From positions 1-30,407 of the forward strand of contig JAFZQL010000220.1 of assembly GCA_017620435.1 (NCBI GenBank): a stretch of DNA of 30,407 nt, written 5' to 3'. A model generated the notes under the pieces. The model was not told the origin of the DNA. It searched no databases and saw only the letters and a list, made by a program, of their open reading frames with translations. This DNA is from Erysipelotrichaceae bacterium. Lineage in GTDB: Bacteria; Bacillota_I; Bacilli_A; Erysipelotrichales; Erysipelotrichaceae. The first letter of the stretch is position 1. The number at the start of each line of letters is the position of its first letter. Shown here piece after piece: positions 24,723-30,407 of the stretch. The position numbers were made by a program, and so were the translations under genes.

Positions 24723-26081
24723 TTACTGAATATCTTTCTTGGGTTCTTCCGACTGCGGGGCTTTATCCGCCATTCTGATGAATATAATACCCAGCAGGAA
24801 GAACAGAGCCAGAAGACCGATGGCTACGTTGATGCTCTTGATCTGCGAACCGAAGAGGTTGAAGACACCGCCGGTTCTGATGCCGATCTTCTTAACAACA
24901 TAGATCAGGAAAGATCCCAGGAAAGATGCGCCCTTCGCAAAGATATCATAGATACCGAAGTATTCACCGGAGTTCTCATCCGGAATGATCTTGGCATAGT
25001 AGCTTCTGGAAAGCGACTGGATAGAACCCTGGAAGCATCCGACACCGAAAGCCATGATCGCAAACTGCCACAGTTTTGTCAGCGTTAAGGCATAAAGACA
25101 TACGGCAGTATAGCCCAGGATACAGATCTGAATGAGGAATACGGTATCTTTTGTTTTTGACAGTCTGGCGAATACCAGCGAACCCAGCCAGGCAACGACC
25201 TGCGTCAGAAGCAGGAAGATGACCTGTCCTACCGTATTCAGACCGAGGTCTGTACCGATGTTGATGCAGTTGTCGATGATCGTTCCGACACCGTCGATGT
25301 AAAGGAAGAAAGCAATCAGGAAGTAGAGAACTTTCTTGTCTTCGGCAGCAATCTTTTTGACCGTCTTGAAGATCTTTGAGAAAGCTCTGCCGACTGCGCC
25401 TTTCTGATCGGAAGAATAGTTGATCTGTTTGTAGTTGGAAAGCAGAGGAACGGTAACCAGCCACCACCATACGGCAGTCACGCCGAAGCCGATCAGTCTG
25501 CTCAGACCGGCGGAAATCATGCCGACCATGTCAGGACCAAGAACATAGGCGATCAGGGCAACAGTGAACGGAAGGCAGGAACCGATATAGCCCCAGGCAT
25601 AGCCATAGGCCGATACGGCATCCGACCTGTCATCCGTAGTGACATCATTCAGCATGGAATCGTAGAATGTCAGTGAAATCTGGTAGAAGATCTTTGCCAG
25701 GATATAGATAACAAGGAACAGCAGCCAGTTCATCGCAAAGCCGTTGATGATACAGCCGATAACACCGCCTGCAACCGCCGTCGTAAAGAAGATCTTCTTG
25801 GTATCCTTGTGGTCAGCGATTGCACCAAAGAACGGACCGATCAAGGCAACGATGACCGTTACGATACTGGTAGCAAGTGCCCAGTACGCCGTAGCATTGT
25901 CACCGGAGATCTGTCCCGGAGCATCGCCGATCGCCAGGGACTTGAACCAAATCGGAATCAGGGAACATCCCAGCATCGTGAAGGCCGAGTTGCCGACATC
26001 GTAAAGCACCCAGGCAAATTCCTGCGGACTAAGATCCTTAAAGATCTTAGACTCATTCAGTTTCTTAAATAAACCTTTCAT
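24723..26081 (-). CDS. UMF1-family MFS transporter
   Basis: A 452-residue membrane protein with about twelve hydrophobic segments. The N-terminal WVLYDVGNSAFT is the hallmark of the UMF1 (Atg22-like) branch of the major facilitator superfamily. The loop GAIADHKDTKK corresponds to the MFS loop 2-3 motif, and QSLSRSYYAKIIPDENSGEYFGIYD is a second conserved block of this branch. Bacterial members are mostly uncharacterised; amino acid or small metabolite efflux is a common guess. AAGGAGA sits eight bases before the ATG. The downstream terminator at 24693 is shared with the convergent amidohydrolase. Confidence 0.9.
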   Translation of the reverse strand: MKGLFKKLNESKIFKDLSPQEFAWVLYDVGNSAFTMLGCSLIPIWFKSLAIGDAPGQISGDNATAYWALATSIVTVIVALIGPFFGAIADHKDTKKIFFTTAVAGGVIGCIINGFAMNWLLFLVIYILAKIFYQISLTFYDSMLNDVTTDDRSDAVSAYGYAWGYIGSCLPFTVALIAYVLGPDMVGMISAGLSRLIGFGVTAVWWWLVTVPLLSNYKQINYSSDQKGAVGRAFSKIFKTVKKIAAEDKKVLYFLIAFFLYIDGVGTIIDNCINIGTDLGLNTVGQVIFLLLTQVVAWLGSLVFARLSKTKDTVFLIQICILGYTAVCLYALTLTKLWQFAIMAFGVGCFQGSIQSLSRSYYAKIIPDENSGEYFGIYDIFAKGASFLGSFLIYVVKKIGIRTGGVFNLFGSQIKSINVAIGLLALFFLLGIIFIRMADKAPQSEEPKKDIQ

Positions 26082-26102
26082 ATTGTTTCTCCTTAAATAA
26101 AT

Positions 26103-26948
26103 CTATCTTACCTTATAATGAAGTTCATCTTCATAACACAGAACCGGAATACGCCGATAGCTCTTCCACGGACCGAAGCCGTGATCAAAATACTTGTCCA
26201 GTTCTTCTTCGTTGTTCAGATGATCCAATAGATTTTCCAGCAGTACCGGATACCTTTTCAAGGCTATCTTTCTGAGTTTATCCAGTCTCAGATTCGAGTC
26301 TCTGCATCCTTCCGTTTCCTCTTTCGGTACAAGCAGATCATGGTAATCCTTCTGACCCAGTTTCAGAAACAGCCAGCCAAGAATTTTGCGTTTCAGATCA
26401 GAAACGCAGTTCAAAGAACCTAACAGGATCTTTTGTCCTTTCAGCGTCCGATAGATCGTCCTTGCGTCAAAAGGGAAGAAGTAGGAAATGATTGTCGCGT
26501 TATGGAGGTTCGGTTTTAATGATTCGACACGGTCAACCAGATGGACTGCACGCCCGTCAAGACGCATCATGTGTCCGTCATATTCCGCTTCTATCGCATT
26601 ATGCGAGATGTCGGAGACCTCGGCTTTCCTTTCCACATAGCCGTGCGTAGAACTGTCCAAGACGAAGTGGGATAGAAAACCCAGCAGGTAAGCAATCATC
26701 TCTTCCTTTTCACTGTGCTGCGCATACGCGTCCCGGGCATTGTCAAAAAACTCTTTGGCCGCTATTTCGTGCGCTGCCGAAGCGTATGAGGATATGTCTT
26801 TATGCAGCAGATCATAGAAAAAAATATCCGGGCCATGTACACCGATATCATAAAGATCACGATGATCGTTTACTGTTTTCTTCAGTTCATCCGGCAGAAT
26901 TTCGATGCATTCCTGACCGAAATGCCAGTGCGTGTAAGTCGTAGGCAT
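26103..26948 (-). CDS. Zinc-dependent phospholipase C-like protein
   Basis: A 281-residue protein of the Zn_dep_PLPC family. Histidines and aspartates typical of the trinuclear zinc site are visible near the N-terminus: THWHFG (H7, H9), GVHGPDIFFYD, GFLSHFVLDSSTHGY and EYDGHMM. There is no signal peptide, unlike secreted clostridial alpha-toxin, so it is probably a cytoplasmic metal-dependent hydrolase and not a toxin. No Shine-Dalgarno is present. AATAAT lies exactly six bases before the ATG, and a TAGAAT lies a little further up. The gene is 21 bp upstream of the MFS gene and 50 bp downstream of the bPH/SHOCT gene. Confidence 0.82.
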   Translation of the reverse strand: MPTTYTHWHFGQECIEILPDELKKTVNDHRDLYDIGVHGPDIFFYDLLHKDISSYASAAHEIAAKEFFDNARDAYAQHSEKEEMIAYLLGFLSHFVLDSSTHGYVERKAEVSDISHNAIEAEYDGHMMRLDGRAVHLVDRVESLKPNLHNATIISYFFPFDARTIYRTLKGQKILLGSLNCVSDLKRKILGWLFLKLGQKDYHDLLVPKEETEGCRDSNLRLDKLRKIALKRYPVLLENLLDHLNNEEELDKYFDHGFGPWKSYRRIPVLCYEDELHYKVR

Positions 26949-26954
26949 ATGACT

Positions 26955-26967
26955 ATTATTTATTCTA
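26955..26967 (-). promoter_or_regulatory. -10-like hexamers before the phospholipase C-like gene
   Basis: On the minus strand TAGAAT (26962-26967) and AATAAT (26955-26960) precede the ATG at 26948. The nearer one ends six bases before the start, the same spacing as at trmB. Either would give a transcript with almost no leader. Confidence 0.4.
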
Positions 26968-26998
26968 TCATAGATTTTATATATAATAGGGAAGATGT

Positions 26999-27547
26999 TC
27001 AGCTGCCAAGCAGTTCCTTTTTCTTCTTCTCATATTCTTCCGGCGTGATAGCGCCCATATCCAGAAGCTGTTTGAATTTCAGCAGTTCATCCGCAACAGA
27101 AGCCGTCTCTTTCTTTTCACACTTCTTCTGTTTTTCAATCGTTTCTTTCAGCAGGTCTATGACCTTATCTGCGTTCTTTCTGTTCAGACCGAACATGATC
27201 CTTTCCCCGATGGCAAAGTCTATCATGAGTTTTGTCTCATAATTGCCGAAACTGCTCTCGCCGATATCCGTGATATCGTTTATATCGGCTATCCTGACCG
27301 GACTGTTTAAGAGGGCTTTTTTGCCGTAGAGAAGTCTGTGATCTGTTACTACGACCGGGATGTTCCCGCTCCAGATGATTGCGGAATCTGCATTGTACAG
27401 ATTGTTGGCTGTAAAAGCCATAAGCAGTTCTTCCTGTTCCCGGATCTGTTCCTCAAGAACCGCAAAATCCTTTTTGTGGGAAGTATCCGGATAATACCCC
27501 AGACCGTTGCGGATACAGTATTCATCCATCTGTAAAGCTGTAATCAT
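26999..27547 (-). CDS. bPH-domain and SHOCT-motif protein
   Basis: A 182-residue soluble protein. The middle (about 50-140) reads as a bacterial PH-like domain (LMAFTANNLYN, VVVTDHRLLYGKKALLNS, DINDITDIGE). After a charged linker, the last 35 residues are a SHOCT motif (LLKFKQLLDMGAITPEEYEKKKKELL), a short helical hairpin often attached to other domains and thought to aid oligomerisation. The start at 27547 is set by AAGGAG nine bases upstream, and one base separates it from the stop of the yibE/F-like gene. An upstream extension of the frame would lie inside that gene and is rejected. The function is unknown. Confidence 0.8.
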   Translation of the reverse strand: MITALQMDEYCIRNGLGYYPDTSHKKDFAVLEEQIREQEELLMAFTANNLYNADSAIIWSGNIPVVVTDHRLLYGKKALLNSPVRIADINDITDIGESSFGNYETKLMIDFAIGERIMFGLNRKNADKVIDLLKETIEKQKKCEKKETASVADELLKFKQLLDMGAITPEEYEKKKKELLGS

Positions 27548-27548
27548 A

Positions 27549-28718
27549 TCATTGATCTCCTTTATTGTCTGAAAAAACTCTGGCTGAAATAAAAGCGGTG
27601 ATCGGAATCGAAAGGATTGCGCCGATGCTACTGGCCAGAGATGAAATGATTTCTGTAGAAACATAGGCAGAATTGAGCAGCTGATATTTGCCCAGATCCA
27701 GCGAATAGAGATACAGGATCAGCACAAAACCGCTTCCCAGAAAAGCAAGAATCAGAGTAGAGGTCATAGTCCCTACCATGTCTTTCCCGACATTCATGCC
27801 CGAAAGAAACAGTTCTTTTATACCGAGTTTCGGATCGGCATCATGGACTTCGCTGATTGCGGAAGCAAGACCCATCGTAACATCCATCACTGCTCCCAAA
27901 GAAGAAACGATTATGCCTGCAGTCAGAAGACCTTTCAGTCCGATCTTCATGCCGGATTTTCGCAGCTGCAGCAGCGCTTCCACATCCTCCATTCTTAGAC
28001 CGTTGATCCTGAGAATAGATTGAGCGATCTGGGCAAACAGCATTGCCGCAAGTACGCCGGATACAGTCCCCAGAAATGCGCAGACCATTTTCTGATTGAC
28101 GCCTGAAATGACCGTCAGAGAAAAGGCGGCTATAAAAACGCAGACGATAAAAGTCATAGGAATCGTCGGTGCACCCTTCATCAGCGACGGCAGCAGGATC
28201 AGGAAAAGCGTCAGTACAATGAAAAGCAGGCCGATGAGCGATTTGACTCCTTTTTTTCCTCCGATCAGAACTGTTGTTAAGGCAAACAGCAGGATCAGAA
28301 ACAGGATGCCGGGCAGACGGTTCAGTTCGTAGACGCTTGCCTGATGCGTTCCGTCTCCGTAGGTAGAAACGATGATCGTCACGCTGTCGCCTTCTTTGAC
28401 CGGAACGCCGTAGATCGGACCGACATAGTTATAGACAAGCATCGTTTCGCCTTTGTATCTGCCGGTGCTGACTTTCACTGTCAGCATCTGTTCGCCTCTG
28501 TAGCCTCCATCAGCGGTTTCATCCTGAAAGGTGTTGTCCGAAAGGATCTCCAGAACTTTGGCGTTCTCGTATTCGGCAAAATCGGATGCTTCACTTCCGG
28601 AAAAGCTTCTTCCGTTGTTTGCCCAGAGAGCGCAAAGCACAAAGCAGACAAGACAGACAAACAGTACTGCCAGGTCTTTTTTCTTATGTTTTAGCAGGTC
28701 TTTTATTCTACCGTTCAT
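27549..28718 (-). CDS. YibE/F-like multi-pass membrane protein
   Basis: A 389-residue protein with one N-terminal membrane segment (about 15-35), an extracytoplasmic beta-rich domain (about 40-130, GEQMLTVKVSTGRYKGE) and seven or so C-terminal membrane segments. The segment GIIVSSLGAVMDVTMGLASAISEV and the KDMVGTMTSTLILAFLGSG block are typical of the YibE/F family. Function is not established; transport has been suggested. ATG 28718 has GAAGGA upstream, and TATAAT (28742-28747 on minus) serves as a likely -10. An in-frame upstream ATG at 28784 would precede that promoter, so it is rejected. YibE/F genes are often paired; only one is seen here. Confidence 0.87.
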   Translation of the reverse strand: MNGRIKDLLKHKKKDLAVLFVCLVCFVLCALWANNGRSFSGSEASDFAEYENAKVLEILSDNTFQDETADGGYRGEQMLTVKVSTGRYKGETMLVYNYVGPIYGVPVKEGDSVTIIVSTYGDGTHQASVYELNRLPGILFLILLFALTTVLIGGKKGVKSLIGLLFIVLTLFLILLPSLMKGAPTIPMTFIVCVFIAAFSLTVISGVNQKMVCAFLGTVSGVLAAMLFAQIAQSILRINGLRMEDVEALLQLRKSGMKIGLKGLLTAGIIVSSLGAVMDVTMGLASAISEVHDADPKLGIKELFLSGMNVGKDMVGTMTSTLILAFLGSGFVLILYLYSLDLGKYQLLNSAYVSTEIISSLASSIGAILSIPITAFISARVFSDNKGDQ

Positions 28719-28741
28719 GATCGTGTAGTCCTTCGAGAATA

Positions 28742-28747
28742 TTATAT
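28742..28747 (-). promoter_or_regulatory. -10 element of the yibE/F-bPH unit
   Basis: TATAAT on the minus strand, 23 bases before the ATG at 28718, leaving room for a leader with a GAAGGA ribosome binding site. The -35 region is T-rich and not consensus. Confidence 0.45.
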
Positions 28748-28813
28748 AAGAAACAGAAGCTGAAAAAAGCCAAAAACGCACCATTGTATCTTAATTATTT
28801 GTTCTAAATATTA

Positions 28814-28819
28814 TAGAAT
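28814..28819 (+). promoter_or_regulatory. Candidate -10 element of the secreted repeat protein gene
   Basis: TAGAAT with a TTAATT about 17 bases upstream (28791-28796), in the AT-rich divergent gap between the yibE/F-like gene and the secreted protein. It leaves a leader of about 50 bases with a strong GAGGTGG ribosome binding site. Confidence 0.35.
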
Positions 28820-28876
28820 AAAAATGTATTAGTTCTGTTTTTTGTATGCAGAAAACATAAAGATCGAGGTGGATAA

Positions 28877-30407
28877 ATGAAAAACGGGTTTACGAAAAAG
28901 CTGATGACGGTCTTTCTTGCTTTTGCTATGCTTTTCGGTTGTTTCACAGAAGCGGTAAGAGCGGAGTCTTCTTCAACATGGAAAGAGGTTGATGACATTG
29001 CTGCTGCCGCAGCCAGCGAAAAGACGATTGCGATCACCATGACTACCGGGGACGGTACGGTCTACGCCTTGCCGACGAAATTGTCGACGTCCTCCGGACC
29101 GGCAGCTGTCACGGCTGCCATAAACGGCAAAAAACTGGTGATTGATCAAAGTGCAGAATCGGATTTCGGATGGACCATCGCTGAAAGCGGAACGGGCTAT
29201 ACCATAAGCACTAAAGTCAACAATACCGATTATTATCTGTATGTTACGGCCAGCAATAACGGTGTAAGAGTAAACACAAAACCGGATGTCGGATATATCT
29301 GGAATATCAACAGCAATTATCTGACTGCGGCAGATTCTGCCAATGCAACCAGATATCTGGGCGTATATACAAGTACACCAAACTGGAGATGTTATACCTC
29401 CATTAACAGTAATATCTCCGGACAGACGCTTCAGTTCTGGGAATTTGAAGAATCATCCTCGACTCCGGATACGATCGTTGCACAGCTGGATAAATTCACG
29501 GCAGCTCCTGGTGCCGGCAGCCAGCTGGTGATCTACTATCCGAAAGACGGTCTGGCCATCTCGACAAAGGCCAGCGGCAGTAAACTGGCCGGAACAAACG
29601 CCGTCATTGAAGACGGCAAGCTTAATCAGACGGAAGCGATGGCTTATTTTACGGTCGAACTTGACAGCAGCAGCTATTACATGTTCAAGACCGACGACGG
29701 AAAGTACCTTACTTCCGGATCTACCGGCAATTCACTTACTTTAAGTGAAACGGCTAATGATTATTCGAAATGGACCCTGCAGAAGCAGGATAATGACACA
29801 TGGAATATTGTCAATGTCAATGCTGTATTTAACAACAATCAGCAGGCTCTTGAATATTACTCAGGCTTTACGACATTCGGTTTACAGGCAACCGATGAAA
29901 AGTACAGATTTGAACTTTACGGAGTTCCGGGAAGCGATGTTCCTGTCGATCCGGAAACCTATACCGTTACTATAGAACCATCTGATCACGGCGAAGTTAC
30001 GGCTTCCAAATATGAAGGAATAGAAAACGGCGAAGAGATCGTTTTAACGGTTATACCGGAAACAGGCTATGAACTGGATAAGCTTCTGGTCAACAACGTG
30101 GAAACGCCTGTAAGCGGCAGTACCGTTGCCATTACTGTCACCGGTAATCTGATCGTTTCTGCTGTCTTTAAACAGATACCGGCTCCGGAACCGGGCGATG
30201 TTTTCGTCAGAGTAACGAATCTTGAGCAGATCGCTGACGGAAGCAGGATCATCGTCTACAACGCCGTTGGCGGAAAGGCGATGAGCACGAACTCCGTAGC
30301 GACCTATTACCGCGGTCTTGAAGATGTGACGATCAGCGACAACAAGGTCGTCGAGTTCGAAGATACCGCGATCTGGAATGTTGCGGTAACAGAGAAGGAC
30401 GGAGAGA
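28877..30407 (+). CDS. Large secreted repeat protein, 5' part (runs off the window)
   Basis: At least 510 codons, open to the right edge. The signal peptide ends at AVRAES (signal peptidase I site); an alternative LFGC lipobox is less convincing. Residues about 35-195 form a beta-rich module ending in RYLGVYTSTPNWRCYTSINS and TLQFWEFEE, a pattern I associate with carbohydrate-binding-like tails of secreted bacterial nucleases and hydrolases. A related module (about 200-355) contains QLVIYYPKDGLAIS and YYMFKTDDGKYLTSG. A divergent InlB B-repeat (about 358-435, with VTIEPSDHGEVTAS and GYELDKLLVNN) follows. A further copy begins at about 440 (RIIVYNAVGGKAMST). Any catalytic domain would be beyond the window. 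GAGGTGG is five bases from the ATG. Confidence 0.85.
   Translation, partial: MKNGFTKKLMTVFLAFAMLFGCFTEAVRAESSSTWKEVDDIAAAAASEKTIAITMTTGDGTVYALPTKLSTSSGPAAVTAAINGKKLVIDQSAESDFGWTIAESGTGYTISTKVNNTDYYLYVTASNNGVRVNTKPDVGYIWNINSNYLTAADSANATRYLGVYTSTPNWRCYTSINSNISGQTLQFWEFEESSSTPDTIVAQLDKFTAAPGAGSQLVIYYPKDGLAISTKASGSKLAGTNAVIEDGKLNQTEAMAYFTVELDSSSYYMFKTDDGKYLTSGSTGNSLTLSETANDYSKWTLQKQDNDTWNIVNVNAVFNNNQQALEYYSGFTTFGLQATDEKYRFELYGVPGSDVPVDPETYTVTIEPSDHGEVTASKYEGIENGEEIVLTVIPETGYELDKLLVNNVETPVSGSTVAITVTGNLIVSAVFKQIPAPEPGDVFVRVTNLEQIADGSRIIVYNAVGGKAMSTNSVATYYRGLEDVTISDNKVVEFEDTAIWNVAVTEKDGE

Noticed and set aside
26103..26948. Secreted phospholipase C toxin
   Set aside because: The zinc motifs match the family, but there is no signal peptide and no membrane-binding C2-type domain, so a toxin call is not justified.
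1..30407. CRISPR array, tRNA/rRNA, insertion sequence or prophage
   Set aside because: No regularly spaced direct repeats, no tRNA-like cloverleaf in the short gaps, and no transposase, integrase or phage structural gene was found on either strand.

Overview
This window looks like a chromosomal segment of a low-to-moderate GC Bacillota. Erysipelotrichia or a close relative is my best guess, not proven. The evidence is a polA-mutM-coaE-dnaB-dnaI replication and repair block with the Bacillota-specific primosome proteins DnaB and DnaI, a type VIIb-like secretion locus, an adjacent ytqA-ytqB (mnmL-mnmM) pair, Gram-positive lipoprotein signals and strong Shine-Dalgarno sites on many genes. I see no rRNA, tRNA, CRISPR array, insertion sequence or phage gene. 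Apart from about 200 bp at 20040-20238, the gaps between genes are short.

Layout. 1-2685: terminator of an unseen upstream gene, then a lipoprotein type I pullulanase. 2706-11223: a long rightward run of trmB, an orphan ZnuA-like metal-binding lipoprotein, polA, mutM, coaE, dnaB, dnaI and pfkA, mostly overlapping or abutting and closed by a terminator. 11272-12806: galM and a nitroreductase, closed by a terminator. 12887-19200: five tightly packed genes forming a reduced type VII secretion-like locus (two paralogous WXG100 proteins, a large lipoprotein with an Ig-like tail, a short EssC-type ATPase and a small ubiquitin-like EsaB/YukD candidate). 19185-21852: a divergent pair, a metallophosphoesterase with a damaged active site on the minus strand and a DUF4015 putative glycoside hydrolase on the plus strand, with a possible short structured transcript between them. 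21876-23331 (minus): mnmL-mnmM for wobble-uridine modification of tRNA. 23405-24691: a metal-dependent amidohydrolase. 24723-28718 (minus): an UMF1-family MFS transporter, a zinc-dependent phospholipase C-like protein, a bPH/SHOCT protein and a YibE/F membrane protein. 28877-30407: the first 510 codons of a large secreted repeat protein that runs off the window.

The most interesting system is the type VII-like locus. It has substrates, motor and a ubiquitin-like protein but nothing recognisable as EssA, EssB or EsaA. In their place sits a 626-residue lipoprotein that I do not recognise as a known T7SS component. The EssC-like motor is shorter than usual and has one intact P-loop. A second cross-window pattern is that several genes without a Shine-Dalgarno have a -10-like hexamer exactly six bases before the start codon, as expected for leaderless mRNAs. 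Two further genes, the ZnuA-like lipoprotein and the metallophosphoesterase, keep their fold motifs but have lost specific metal-binding histidines.
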